Below are positions 20,181 to 32,290 of a stretch of 64,000 nucleotides of DNA, one piece after another (within the stretch, counting starts at the first letter, position 1; each line of letters opens with the position of its first letter). The stretch is from Odobenus rosmarus divergens. Taxonomy: Eukaryota > Chordata > Mammalia > Carnivora > Odobenidae. Location: contig NW_004450267.1 in assembly GCF_000321225.1 (NCBI RefSeq), positions 3,633,325 through 3,697,324 of the forward strand. The letters run 5' to 3'. Below the pieces are notes generated by a model, which ran no database searches, was not told where the DNA came from, and saw only the letters and a program-made list of their open reading frames with translations. The translations under genes were made by a program, and so were the position numbers.

Positions 20181-22560
20181 AAAAAAATTGGATTTTCCAA
20201 GCCTTTGTATTTTCAAATAAATTCTACAATCAGCTTGCCAATTTGTGTTTTTTAAAAGTCCACTTGAATTTTGATTGAGACTGTGAGAAATCTAGAGGTC
20301 ATTTTGGAGAAAATGGCCATCTTAACTATATCAAGTCTTCCAACTCTTAGCTGTGGTACACCTTTCCATTTATTTAGGTCTTTAATTTCCCTTATCAATT
20401 TTTAATTTTCAGCATAGATGTTCTTGGACATATTTTGTTAGATAAATATCTAAGTGATTTATGTTTGGGGGGCACTATCAAAATCTCCCACACACAATTT
20501 GCCTTATTATTAACATCTTTCACTGGTAGTGTATGTTTGTTTAAATTAATGAATCAGTATTTTCTGTAAGAGATAGTGGAAAAATTGGTATAATTTCATC
20601 CTTAAATATTTGGTAGAATTCATGAGTAAAATTATATGGCCCTGGTGCCTTTTCTTTTTGAAGGTTATTCGTTTTTTATTGATAGTAGACCTATTCAGAT
20701 TATCTATTTCTCCTGTGTGAGTTTTGGTGTTGGTGACTTTCAAGGAATTATTTCATTTATTCTAAGTTATTAAATCTGTGAACACAGAGCTACTCACAGT
20801 AACTCATCAGTAGATGAGCCTTCATTTATTTCTAATATTGGGGTTTTTTTTTTCTGGTTAGTCTGCCTAGAGATTTATCAAGTTCATTGATTTTTTTCAA
20901 AACACCAGCTTTTGATTTCGTTGATTTTCTATATTGATTTCCTGTTTTCAACTTTGTTTATTATATGCTTTAATTTTTATTTCTTTTCTTCTGCTTGATT
21001 TAGGATTAAATTGCTCTTCTTTCTCTAGTGTCCTACTGTAGAAGCTTCGATTATTGATTTTAAATCTTTTTTTCTAACATATACATTCAATGCTATAAAT
21101 GTCTCTATAAGCACTGCTTCCTCTGCATCCCACACATTTTGTTAAGTTGTATTCTTATTTTCATTTGGTTAAAAATATTTCTCTTGAGACTTCTTCTTTG
21201 ACTCATGTGTTATTCAGAAGTGTATTGCTTAAACTCCAGATATTTGGAGATTTTTCCAACTATCTTTCTGTTATTGACTTTTAATTTAATTCCATTGTGA
21301 TTTGAGAACACACTCTATATGATTTCTGTTCCCTCACATTTGTCTTATAAGGTGTGTTTCATGGCCCAGGATGTGCTCTATCTTCACAAATGGTCCATGT
21401 AAGAAGAATGTAAATTCTGCTGTTTTTGGATGGAGTATTTTAGAAATATTTAGAAATGTCAATAAGATCAAGCTGATTGATAATGCCATTCAGGTCAACT
21501 ACATCCTTACTGATTTTCTGTCTGCTTGATTTATCAATTCCTGAAAAAGGCGTGTTGAAGTCTCCAACTGTAATAGTGGATTTTGTCTATTTCTCTTTGA
21601 ATTATATCAGCTTTTGACTCACATATTTTGATGTTCTGTTGTTAAATGCCTACACGTTTCAGATTGTTATATCTTGGAGAATTGATCCCTTTATCGTTAT
21701 GTAATGACCCTTTTTATCCTTGATAGTTTTCTATATTCTGAAGTGTGCTTTGTCTGAAATTAATATAGTCATTCCAGCTTGCTTTCATTTAGCATTAGCA
21801 TGGTAGTTTTTTCATCTGTTTGTGCTTAATATATCCGAGTCTTTATATCTAAAGTGGGTTTCTTGGAGGTAACATAGTTCAGTCTTTTTTTTTTTATTCA
21901 GTCAAACAACCTTTTAATTGATATATTTAGACCATTCACATTTAAAGCAATTATTGATATAGTTGGATGAATATATCTACCATATTTGTAACTCTTTTCT
22001 ATTATTACATTTGTTCTTTGTTTCATTTTTTCCCTCCCTCTTTCTGGCTTTTCTGGTTGTAAATAAACATTTCATATGATTTCATTTTATCTCTCCTCTT
22101 AACATATCAAATATACTTCTTTATTACATTTTTTAAATGATTGCCCTAGAGTTTGCAACATACGTTTTTAAATTAATCTGAGTATATCTTTAAATAACAT
22201 TATACCACTTTTCATGTATGTGTGTGGGTCTCTTATAACAGAGGATTCCTATCCCTTATGATAGTGCTGTCATTTGTTTCACTTCTCCAGAGCTATATCC
22301 ACCCAATACATCACTATTATTACTACTTACACAAATGGTTACATTTTATATCATTTAAGAACAAGAAAAATTAAAAATTTCCTTTTACCTTCATTTGTTT
22401 TATTCTCTAATACTCTTCCTTTCTTTACCTAATAAAAAACTTTTTAAAAAACGATGGCTCCCCTTGTGCCATCCCTTTCTTCTAAATGTGAATCCCCCTC
22501 CAATTTCTGTCTGCTCTTAGGTGACTTCAACTGTTGTTTTTTAAAAATATCTTCTTCAAA

Positions 22561-22800
22561 GTGTATAATTTTTGCCTCAGGAGGGTTGGTCCAATACAAT
22601 CTACTCCATTACCATAAGTAAAGCTCCTTGTTTAAGGCTATTAGAGTCATTTTCATAAGAAGTATTCTTGTTTGCAATTTTTCTGCCTTAATCATTCTTG
22701 TCAGTTCAGGTTATGCTGACTTCATAGAAAGAGTTTAACCATCATTTTCAAATATGGATTTGGACATTCTTTTTCTTACCTGAACCAAATTTCCTTACAT
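22561..22800. other. Unassigned DNA between the old L1 and an MIR/L2-class relic
   Basis: AT-rich, possibly further old LINE sequence. Nothing can be named. Confidence 0.3.
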
Positions 22801-22940
22801 GTGTCCTCATTTAATCATTCATTCCATCAGTATTTATTTAGATTCCACTATATGCTAGCTGGGCTAGGTGCTGGGGATTCAAAGGTGAGTAAACTCTGCT
22901 CCCTGCTCCTCAGGAGTTCCTGCTCACAGTGACACTATCA
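22800..22940 (+). repeat. Ancient MIR/L2-class relic
   Basis: TCATTCCATCAGTATTTATTTAG, CCACTATATGCTAGCTGGGC, TAGGTGCTGGGGATTCAAAG, then CTCAGGAGTTCCTGCTCACAG follow the common block order TATTGAGCACCTACTATGTGCCAGG ... GGTGCTGGGGATACAAAG ... AAGGAGCTCACAG. Confidence 0.6.
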
Positions 22941-23320
22941 TATCCTACAGTCTTATCACACATGATGTCATGTCCGAGCCCCACAGAAAACCTGTGAAAT
23001 CCACAGAACCAGTATTTCACTCCCCACATACCAGACTTGCCGGCCTCCCCAGTGTTGTTTGGAGAACCTTTAATTATCATGAAATCAGTGTTTACCTCCT
23101 GTTGCTGGTCTGTAGCACACTACATAAATTTAGCCATGTGAGAAATAGCTGAACTACAGATTAATAGTCAGAGCTCATATTTGATTGATTAATGTGTTTA
23201 TGGTTTTATGGTGACCTAACATATTGAGAAAATATTTCTACATAGATGGTCCCAAAGGCCTATCACTGAACTTTTTTTTTCAGCTGCTTTCAAGGATGAG
23301 TTCTGCAATAGCTTGTGCTG
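22941..23320. other. Unique DNA, no gene seen
   Basis: No recognised repeat or exon. Confidence 0.35.
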
Positions 23321-23324
23321 GGGG

Positions 23325-23665
23325 TAACCAACATTTCACTGTGCCTCCCTATAATGCTCCTCCTGCAGGAGGATGGTACTTCCTTTCCCTAGTAATGTCA
23401 GGCATGATCACATGATTTATTTTGGCCAATGAAAAGCTCTAACATCCAAGATATGGTTTGCCATGTCTCTGTTCCTTCTATAAGACCAGCAATGTCCCAC
23501 ACAGGGGCTTTATTATCAGCCTAGGTCATGGAGTAAAGACAAGGTGAAGCAGGGCCATACCACTCCTTCTATGAACATACAACATAAGAAAGAAGTTTTG
23601 GTTGTATTAAGTCTCTGAGGTTTGGGAATAACTTGTTACTAAAGCATCACCAGGACTACCCGCAC
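23325..23665 (+). mobile_element. MaLR LTR (MLT1 type)
   Basis: Ordered landmarks of an MLT1 LTR: TTATTTTGGCCAATGAAA (23421-), CTTTATTATCAGCCTAGGTCATGGAGT, AACATAAGAAAGAAGTTTTGG (degraded AATAAA region), then GTCTCTGAGGTTTGGGAATAACTTGTTACTAAAGCATCACCAGGACTAC. A solo, non-autonomous ancient LTR with no internal part. Confidence 0.75.
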
Positions 23666-24555
23666 AGATACAATTATTTATCTCTTTGAGGTACTCCTCA
23701 GGGCCCCCCAAAGCAAATGTTCTGACATACACTGAAGTGATCCTCCAATTTCAGTGGAACTTCATCTGGTTTCTTTTGTTTGATGCACTAGCAGACATAA
23801 ATAGGATTTTATTTCTGGGGATAATAATTCTGAAATTCAGAGAGGTAATTGGAGTTGCCTAAAATCATATAGTTTATGAATCCAAGAGTTGAATCTTGAA
23901 CCTGGGTCTCCTGACTCCCAGTCCAATCATCTACATCGTAAGTTCCCTCATTGTAAACTCCTTTGTCTTTTTTGTGTGTTTTTAATGTTGTGTCATGTTT
24001 ATGAGATTAGTTTGGAAGATGAGTTGTACTTTTCATCTACTCGTCTGTAGTCCCAAAGAGAGGGGAAAGCAAATACGTGCAGAACTCTTTCAAAAGGGGC
24101 TGGAGCAGCAGGTCAGTTCCCACCCAGAGAGAGACAGGAAAAGTCCACAGAGGCTCCCTCCAGGCTGGCAGACTGGCCAAGTTTAATCAGAGAATATCGT
24201 TAAACCAGTAAGGGTAATGAGGACCTTTCGATCCAATGTGAGTCAATGTGGACAAGCAACCAGCCAGTTATCAATGCTGGGCAGCTGTCTAAAAGGCCTC
24301 GTGCATTCCTGCCAAAGCAGTGCTTTGGATGGCTGTGGAATCCTGTCAGGAAAACAAAAGGGAACAGAAGAGATAAAGGGGACCATTATGTGAGCCAGTT
24401 ATTAACAGTATTTTTTTTTAATTATTAGTACGTAGAATGTTCTCTCAATATACTCTTTCCAGTTGAAATATATAGTAGTCACAGAGGAGAAATCTGGCTG
24501 ACAACACCACAACTGAACAGTCACATGTCACTGTCCCCTATAATGGGACAGACAT
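23666..24555. other. Unique DNA, no gene seen
   Basis: An MIR-like trace (TTCTGAAATTCAGAGAGGTAATTGGAGTTGCC at 23828-23860, then CTTGAACCTGGGTCTCCTGAC) probably marks a worn MIR in complement at about 23815-23925. The rest is unassigned. Confidence 0.4.
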
Positions 24556-24559
24556 CTCG

Positions 24560-25285
24560 TGCTGCTCCTCTCATGAGATGCCAGTGAAGTAAACAATATC
24601 AGCCATGCACTGTTCCTGTTGAAAATGTCCAACATAAAACAGATCATGTGGAAATAATCAGACACATTCAAATTCTGCAAAACAACTTGCCTAGACACCT
24701 CAAAAATGTCAGTGTCATGAAAGATGGAAAACCATGTCAAGGGGACTATTCCAAATAAAAAGAGACAACTAAATATAGTGTATGATCCTTGGTTGGATCC
24801 TAGATATTTTAAAAATCCAGCTATCACGGCCATTGGGAAAGCCTGATTATGGATTATACATCTGACAAGTTTGGGATCAATGTTAAATTTCCTCAAAGGG
24901 ATCATGGTCATGTAGGAGCATGTCCTCTTTGTAGACACATAGTATAAAGGGGGAAGAATCATGATGTCTGCAACATACTCTCAAATGGTTAAACAAAATT
25001 AAGTGTGTGAGTGTGTATATGTATATATATATATATATACACACACACACATTTTAATATATGTAATGGGTACGTGTGTGTGCAGAGAGAGAGACAAACC
25101 AAATATGACAAAACATTAAAATTGGTGAATCTAGTTGAAGGATATATAGGTGTTCATTGTACTAGTCTTAATTTTTGGAGTATTACAGAAAAGTAGCATT
25201 AAGTGTACAGCATTGTACTGTTCTTGAAACTTCTCTATAGGATTGAAAATTTTAAAATAAAATGTTTTGGGGGAAAAGCAGCAAT
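24560..25285 (+). repeat. Ancient LINE-type 3' end with internal TG/TA microsatellite
   Basis: ACAACTAAATATAGTGTATG, ATCCTTGGTTGGATCCTAG, AATGTTAAATTTCC, TCATGATGTCTGCAACATACTCTCAAATGG, a TGTGAGTGTGTATATG...ATATATACACACAC microsatellite (25002-25053), AGAGAGAGAC, AATTGGTGAATCTAG, and a terminal GAAAATTTTAAAATAAAATG. This order belongs to a widespread mammalian repeat. I place it near old L1-type 3' ends without certainty. The 144-codon minus-strand frame at 24528-24962 lies inside it and is not a gene. Confidence 0.55.
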
Positions 25286-26683
25286 CAGAGTAGGTTATAT
25301 ACACTAAAAACAAAAGTAGTTATATATACTGTGAAAAAGTAGGTTATACACACTTATATACACTCTGAGTTAGTAGCGCACACCTGGGTGAGCAGACCTA
25401 AAACTAATATTACCACTAGCAGGTGTCTCCTCCCATTGGGGCAGATATCAGAGGTGGAGGTAAATTTCTTAGGAATACATTTTGAGCATTATAGCACTTG
25501 CCACAAGCCTCGAATTCTCTAGTAAGTGACACAAGGAAACATTGCATCTCTGCTTGTGTCATATGAGAGCTTCCTACCATGGACATGGAATTCTACTTGG
25601 GAGTGGGTAAGGATTAAGCCTGGAATTAGTCACAGACTTGGAGATTTTCCAAACCAAGCATGAGCATGTCCCTCTTCCATCCCACTGCCTTCCTCTGGGA
25701 AGGGGTTTGTAGAGGTCAAGGAGCCTCTGGGGGGTGGGGGGGAAGAGCCCCAGAGCAACCCTTGACCCTTTCTTTTGAAGATCCACAAGAGTAGAAGGTC
25801 AGTCTGAGATCAGGAAAGGACTCCAAGTAGATCTACCCCCTCACTTGGCCATTGGTTTGTAAGACTGAGGAGGAGCGGAACCCTGCTCCTCAGGCAGAAC
25901 CCTGTAGGGTGGCTCTTCCCTCCCGTCTTCAGGCCATACCAGGGCCCTCAGGCTGAGTGCCTGAGAATTCCTAGACCATACCAGAAGGGAAGTCCGGGGT
26001 GGGATGGGACTTCCTGTAAATTTGCCTGGGGTGGGAGCGGGGTGGGGGGGGGTGCCCAAGTGATTAGTTTGAACATTGCTAACAGATATAGTCACATTCA
26101 TCTTCCAAGCTGGTAAAGCCAGTTTCTTATGCAGTGGGGGTCAAAGACATTTTCAAAGTCAAAAAAATGTTGTCAACCTGTTCCACATCTGCAAAACATG
26201 CACCTAAACACACCCGACTCCAGGATATGTGTTCACATTCTCCCTTTCCCTTGTCCCCAGTCTACGCGGTCCTCCACACTCTCCTCCCCGCAGGTGGACA
26301 GGCAGACAGAAGTGCTGGCGTTGAGCCAGTGCAAGAGACAGGAAGGTGAGTCTCAAGGAACCTTAAACTTCGGTCCCGTCGCTTGGCTTTTCCCTACCGC
26401 ATTCCCTTCCCCTGCCTTTACTTCCGGGGAAAGTAATACCAAGGTTCACTGCACAGAAACTGTGATTCTAAAAAGCATTTCTTTTCTGGCTTCAAATAAG
26501 ACCGAGCTCTTTCACAAAGTGATCAAAGAGTAAGGATTATTCATTTCACTGAATTGATTGGGTTTTGCACTAGGTCTCTGAGCCAGGAGACATGCTTTAA
26601 GTGAAATCGCACATACTCAAAGTATGTTTGTATAGTCCAGTTTCATCTGGAAAAGTCAATGACTGCTACATGAGGTGTTTGTT
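25286..26683. other. Unique DNA, no gene seen
   Basis: No recognised coding or repeat content. A G-rich run at 26037-26052 may form a G-quadruplex. A T run lies at about 26684-26704. Confidence 0.4.
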
Positions 26684-26881
26684 CTTTTTTTTTTTTTTTT
26701 TTTTAATTCCAAAGTAGTGAAGTATTTGGAGCTCAGTAGCTTGGAGATGTGAATTATACCCTCTACTTTGTCTTTTTAATTGTGTACTTTATTTATCGTT
26801 ATTGTGATAAATATAAACCTATGTCAACAAAGAATTGGACCCAGTGGTCCATCCTACACAGAGAAAATCACCGAATATAAC

Positions 26882-26908
26882 TCCTGGCAACAGTCTCTAT
26901 TGCCAGGA
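26882..26908. repeat. Short perfect inverted repeat (hairpin)
   Basis: TCCTGGCAA (26882-26890) and TTGCCAGGA (26900-26908) are exact reverse complements around a 9-base spacer. No terminator-like T run or RNA gene context, so it is probably chance or a relic. Confidence 0.7.
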
Positions 26909-26997
26909 ACTCTCTGTTACTACTGAGTGGAGAGAGTTTGGTGTTTATCATGGGAAGAATATCAACCAAAAGTAAAACGTTATCAAATACTTTATCC

Positions 26998-27215
26998 TAG
27001 ACGAAACATTAGAGACGATGGACTCTGAAAAACTGAGGGTTCTAGAGGGGAGGGGTGTGGGGGGATGGGTTAGCCTGGTGATGGGTGTTGAGGGGGGCAC
27101 GTTCTGCGTGGAGCACTGGGTGTTATGCACAAACAATGAATCATGGAACACTACATCAAAAACTAATGATGTAACGTATGGTGATTAACATAACAATAAA
27201 AAATTATTTAAAAAA
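26998..27215 (+). mobile_element. Carnivore L1 3' end, 5'-truncated
   Basis: GATGGACTCTGAAAAACTGAGG, GGATGGGTTAGCCTGGTGATGG, GAGCACTGGGTGTTATGCAC, AACAATGAATCATGGAACAC, ACTAATGATGTAACGTATGG and a CAATAAAAAATT tail: the Carnivora L1 3' UTR. Flanked by AAATACTTTATCC (26985-26997) and AAATACTTTACCC (27216-27228), a 12/13 target-site duplication. Confidence 0.92.
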
Positions 27216-27228
27216 AAATACTTTACCC

Positions 27229-28100
27229 ATTTGTGTGGAAGCCAAACAGCACAAGAGGCACGAGTTTCTCCTGCCCTGCTGCTAACATCATGGTTTCATT
27301 TTAAGACCAGGCACAGGATCTAGAAAGAAATTTCAACACCCTGCCTGATGTTTTGCTGTAGCTTGGCTTGGCACTGTAACTGGGGGATGAAGTCCAAAGG
27401 CAGGGCCCTTTGCTAACAAGCCTGTCTCCATTTCAACAGCCTGTCTCACTGGACTGCACCTGTGGAGATGAACACCATAGCCAAAATTGCTTTGTGGCAG
27501 AGAAAAGCACCAAGAGGTTGTTGTGTCGAAATCAGGAAGGTGCTCTGGTGTGAACAAGACTCATTTGCAGATAGACCAACAACAAACTCTACATCCTTTT
27601 TCTAGAGCGATGTGAAAAATGGCTCCATTAAAATACTGTATTTCACATTCTCGAAATAATTGAGCTTCCTGACAGGCATTCTTCTCGGAGCTGGACAGGA
27701 AGCTTGGCTCAACTCAGCTTTGTGGACACATGAAATCCCGAGGCACATGCCAAAGGCAGGATGGACTTGAGCAGGACAGCGGGGGGCAGTCGCAGCCCCT
27801 CTACAACCTGGGGCACGTGGAGGTGGGGGGCATAGAGGTAACGAGTGGGAAAAGTTGGACGAGAACTCATTGAAAGCCAAGGTCATTGCTCTGATTCAGT
27901 CATTCCTTCCTGGAAAGAGAGCATTTTTTTGTGCTTAACCTCATGGCCTCAGATTTCCAGGATGTTGCTGGCTCTCTAGATCTCTCTGAGGCTTGCTTAT
28001 TTACCAGGCTTCTAGGCCAGGGACAGAAAGATGTGAGAGGAAATTACTCAAGTGGGACACAAAGAGAAACCAAAGGCAAAGCAAGAACTTTAAAATGCTG
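27229..28100. other. Unique DNA, no gene seen
   Basis: No recognised coding or repeat content. Confidence 0.4.

Positions 28101-28146
<46 letters not shown>
28101..28146. repeat. (AC)n microsatellite
   Basis: About 46 bases of uninterrupted CA repeats after a CACG start. Probably length-polymorphic. Confidence 0.98.
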
Positions 28147-28147
<1 letters not shown>

Positions 28148-29595
28148 CCCATGGGAATTATAATCAATTAAACAGATGCCATACTTTTACTGCCCACTAC
28201 AGCATAAAAGTATATTTTATGAAGTTTCCAACTTTTTTTTTCCTAAAAGAATGTTATTTGGATAATGCTCAAAATGACAAAGCAGAGGGAGAAAAACAAA
28301 TTTAAAACTTCTAGAAAACTCAGTTTAACATTTTGCAAGCCCATTTCTGAATATGCTCAAATGTAGGCACCATCTTTCTTAAAGTTATCAAGAGCAAGAG
28401 GGCAAAGTATCTACAGGGAGTCTTTCATAGTCCCCTCCTACTCAATTTTGGCTTTATCAGATCAAGTCAGGCTGTATTTTAACACGGTGCTTTGTTATCA
28501 CTCAGCACAGGGACAGGGGTCTATGAACAGATGCATCTGAGGATAGCAACAGGCATGTTCTTTTGGGGGGCAGGGAAGCTGGAGAATCCCCACAGCGTAC
28601 TTAATAGAACTGGAGATGAGCGGGGTCTCAGATCAAGAAGGGGTTGTCCGGTGAGAGGCCTTTCTGAAGAGAAGACCCCATCAATCTCTGAAGATCTCCC
28701 CTGTGGGTCAAGGGATAGATTTGTACTGTGTAGCCCCAGAGGACCAAGGTAGGACCAAAAGGGAAACAAGATTTAGTTCTTGCTACCAGATGCCTCAGGA
28801 AGCAGTGAGACCCCTGACCTTGGTGTATCACTAACAGCCACTAGACGGCTACTGCTGGAAAGCTATAGAAGGAGATTTTATGTTGTGTTGATGCCAGAAC
28901 CAGATCAGAGAATCTACAGTAACGATTGACTCAGGGAAAGGCAGGGTAGTGAAAAGACACCTCCCCATGGAGGGAAGTTTTCTGGTATCAGCATTTTGAG
29001 TTCCCAGCAAGGGCTCATTCTGAAAAGGTCAGAGCACATAAGCAAGGTAACTTCCAGAGGATAGGGACTCCACTTATTTGTTCTTTCACTCTTCTCTAGA
29101 GAGTGGCACCATGTTTAATCAATGAATGGATGGAATGAATGACTATTGATCTGCTCTGTAAGGAAGAGGATGAGGTATGTAACACAAGCAGAGGGAACAA
29201 GCAGGGTAGTGGGGAAAGCCTAGGTGAATATGTTGGGGCAAGATTAAGAAGGATCTTAAGTGGCAGGCAGGAGAATTTGCGCTTGGTATGACCAACGAGC
29301 ACACGGCCCAGCCAAAGCGTGGGAAATGGTTAGCTCATACTCCCCAATCTCCCCAACTTACACTTTACCTATCTTCCTGCTCACACCCCGAGTCTCCCCC
29401 ATCTCACACCCTAACCTTCCCAACGTCACACTCCAAATACCTCCTAGCTCTGCATACTTGTGAAGCATTTCTATGGAGTGTTTTCAAGACCTAATCCTTG
29501 GTAGAACCAACCAATCAGCAGCACTGATCAGCCCATACAATCTCTCCGAGACTATGGCAGAGAGAGCAAACATCCGCAAAGTTTGATGTTCCCCT
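28147..29595. other. Unique DNA with an ancient repeat trace near 29170-29285
   Basis: The stretch AACACAAGCAGAGGGAACAAG, TGGGGCAAGATTAAGAAGG, CTTAAGTGGCAGGCAGGAGA recalls a common ancient repeat (AGGCAGAGGGAACAGCA ... GCCTTGTAGGCC). No exon is seen. Frames up to 86 codons are unrecognised. Confidence 0.35.
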
Positions 29596-29599
29596 TCTA

Positions 29600-29965
29600 G
29601 AGCATAAAGCTGCTGCCAAAAAAACAGTATCTCCGTGAGGGACTGTGTTTCCCAGTTTCTCTTTCATCTAGGAGGGGATGAGGTGATTAATTTTCGCCAA
29701 TAAGATAATAAAACCAATATGTTTCATTTCTGTGTTGTTATGGTTAAGAAGTAGGTGTTTCTTCTCCAAGGTCTCTTTAATCATCAACCAGCTGCATGGA
29801 GAGGCCCTGTTAGAGGGAAGAGCTCAACATCGAAAGAGCCTGGGAGGCTGTCACAGATGCCTGCATTGGACTCTGCCATGAATGGGAAATAAATGTTGAT
29901 TGGGTTAAGCCACTGAAAATTTGAGGTTGTTTATTGAGTTAGATTAGTCCAACTCATAGAGACCC
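29600..29965 (+). mobile_element. MaLR LTR (MLT1 type)
   Basis: GACTGTGTTTCCCAGTTTC, TTTCGCCAATAAGATAATAAAACC, GAGGCTGTCACAGATGCC, TGGGAAATAAATGTTG, GGGTTAAGCCACTGAAAATTTGAGG, TTGTTTATTGAGTTAGATTAG follow the MLT1 order (AATAAA, GCCACTGAGATTT, TTGTTACTGCAGCATAACCTAG). Confidence 0.72.
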
Positions 29966-30004
29966 AGTTGGACTAATTTACAGCCCCCAAAATGGACTTA
30001 GGAT

Positions 30005-30062
30005 CAAAGAGCACCTAGAAGTGCCTGGCACAAAGATGGAGCTTAATAAAAACTTGGTGGAT
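30005..30062 (+). repeat. L2/MIR terminal relic
   Basis: GCACCTAGAAGTGCCTGGCACAAAGATGGAGCTTAATAAAAACTTGG matches the end block AGTGCCTGGCACATAGTAGGTGCTCAATAAAT. Confidence 0.6.
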
Positions 30063-30680
30063 ATATAAATAAAAATTCTCCGGGTCCTCAAACTTTGATA
30101 GAGTCTCTAAGTGAGAGGCATCCATTTCCCTCTGACAGATACGGCCTCAAATTAGATCCTAACTTTAGAGAAGGGCCTGTGAGGGAGGGCAAGTGTAAAT
30201 GGGCACAGATACAAGAATCTGAGGCACAGAAGTTTCCAACGACAATTTTGCAATGGTTTTTGGTCCTTCCTGGAACACCCTCCCTTTGCCAACAGTTCTA
30301 GTTGCCTCACTGACCTCATGGCTGCCAGCTGCAAAGCCCATTTCATTCCACATTTAGTGATACCCTCTTCATGCCAAGTACTGGGAGTACCTCGATAACT
30401 GAGACATGGCTCCCCAAGGAACATGCAGATGAGAGGGGTGCATAAGCATAAAGCTCTAGAGAGGCTGAGTACTGCTGAGTCATGCTGAGGAACTGGAAAG
30501 AGTATTTCTCCTACCCTAAGAACAACAAGAAGCCAGCCGAACTCCAAAATTATAACTTTCCTTAAACCCATCAAAGAGCTGAGGTTTCAAGGCAACAAAG
30601 TGGCCTGAAATCTAAGAAAAGCAGGATCTTCAGAGAAGAGACAATGTGGGCACTGGTTCTTCCGTGACAGAGTGTGGGAG
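30063..30680. other. Unique DNA, no gene seen
   Basis: A 140-codon frame on the minus strand (30152-30574) has no recognisable domain and sits against the old L1, so no gene is called. Confidence 0.4.
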
Positions 30681-30684
30681 GAAG

Positions 30685-32290
30685 ACATACCTGGTGTAAG
30701 AAGAATTAAGCTACAGTTTTAAATAAATCACTGGAACTTGAGCGTGGGCTAGCACGGGAATTGCAGACACAGTTGAAACCACAGGCACACGAGGAGTTCA
30801 CACATATTCATAGACTCTTCTCAAGAACTTCCAGCAGGTGCTCTCAAGAAAGATGTGGGGGGGAGCAGGTGGGACAACAGGAGAAAGTTCCCTCCCTGGT
30901 GCCGTCATGAAGGTAGGAGCAGCTGATGCTACAGGAGAAAACATAAAGCCCTGTCCAGAACCCTTTTCCCTGTAGCCTTAAGCCACTAGGGGAAAGGCAA
31001 ATCCTGTCACCCCAGGGAACCCATTGTAACCGGGGAAAGAGTACAAGATGAAAACTTATACTTCTGAGGAGGGGCAGGAAACCATCTAGGGTCCAGATGA
31101 TTAGAGGTCTTCTGCCCCCATGGGAGGAGAACAGGAAACTCTCTTTAGCACAGGAACAGCCTGAAGTACATGGCAGAGTTTCGCCACCAGAGGGGGGAGG
31201 GGCAAGGTTACAGAGAAAGCTCAAATGCCAAAAGGAAGGGACACATAGAACCTGCCTAAGACTGAGGCTGGATCAGGACAACAAAAAACACCCTGCCCCT
31301 CTTACTAGCAGGCTGTTCAGGCTGAGAGGCCCTGAATCACCACTAATAGCAGTCTACTGCTGAGGGGGAGCGAGAACATGAAGACAGAGACACTCTCTGA
31401 GCTGCACAGGGAAGGCCCAAAGCTGAGGATGGAGCAGGAACATTGAGAAAAACCTTTACCCTAAGCACAAAGTAAAGCTAGAGGAAATTGAAGCCACTAG
31501 AGCACTAAAGGTCGCCATGGCAACAGTAAGACCCAAAACCAATTTGGCTAACTAGATTAACTCTAAACCCTACACATAAAGCCTAACAGAAAAAAGGTGT
31601 GCCCATTTCCAGGAATAAATATTACCTACCTTCATATTATTGTCCTGCACAGGATGTCCTGCATTTAATCAAAGATTATGAAACCCCTGAAAAAAAAACC
31701 AACAAAAAACAACTGTCAAGAAACAAAGCAATCAACAGAACCAGATTCCAAGATGACTCAGATGTCTAAGAGAAGGGATTTAGGATAGCTATGATGGATA
31801 AGTTAGAGAGTCTAATAGAAAAAGTGTATGATATGCAGGAAAAAAATGGGGAATTTCAGCAGAGAGATGGAAACCTGAGGAAGAATCAGTTGGAAATGCT
31901 ATAAATAAACAACATTGTAATGGAGATGAAGAATGGCTTTGACAGCTCATCGATAGACTAGACAAAGCCAAGGAAAGAATCAGTGAACTTGAACATAGGT
32001 CAATAGAAATTACCCAGACTGAAACAGAAACAGGAAAAAAAAAAAAAAAAAGACAAAACGGGAAGAATGCATCTCAGAGCTGTGTGCCAATATCGAATGA
32101 GCTCTTACATGAGTAATTAGAATCTCAGGAGGAGAAGGGAAAAATAATAGGGCAGGAGAAATGTTTGAGAAGATAGCCAAAAAAAATTCCACAAATAATG
32201 AAATACATCAAACCACACATCCAAAAATCTTCAAGAACCTCAAGCTGAACAAATATGAGCCTTCCAACACCAAACTTTATCCGGTCTTAC
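30685..32290 (+). mobile_element. Old L1: 5' UTR-like and ORF1 portion, sense
   Basis: Phrases GTCCTGCATTTAATCAAAGATTATG, CAATCAACAGAACCAGATTCC, AAGATGACTCAGATGTCTAAG, AATTTCAGCAGAGAGATGG, AGGAAGAATCAGTTGGAAATG, AAAGAATCAGTGAACTTGAAC are the start and coiled-coil part of an old L1 ORF1 in sense. The part before 31560 fits an L1 5' leader but is less certain. Many stops. An internal A run lies at 32035-32052. Confidence 0.75.

Larger units (their letters stand above)
19100..22560 (-). mobile_element. Old L1 LINE, antisense, long ORF2 portion
   Basis: Plus-strand phrases such as AATATTTGGTAGAATTCATG, GTAGACCTATTCAGATTATC, CACCAGCTTTTGATTTCGTTG, CATCCCACACATTTTGTTAAG, TATTTGGAGATTTTTCCAAC and GTGTTGAAGTCTCCAACTG are the complement of L1 ORF2 in the right order from 3' (left) to 5' (right). 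Stops and indels are pervasive, indicating an old L1M-type copy. It is interrupted by a Can-SINE (19763-20001) and a short carnivore L1 tail (20059-20180). Outer limits are approximate; the right part (22080-22560) is the least certain. Confidence 0.85.

Noticed and set aside
24528..24962. 144-codon minus-strand frame with hydrophobic stretches
   Set aside because: It lies inside an ancient interspersed repeat read in complement. The hydrophobic pattern comes from AT-rich repeat sequence.
26882..26908. Hairpin as a transcription terminator or small RNA
   Set aside because: Nine-base stem without T run, conserved context or a recognisable RNA family; mammalian DNA does not use such terminators.
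28101..28146. CRISPR-like or satellite array
   Set aside because: Simple CA dinucleotide repeat without spacers; the genome is mammalian.
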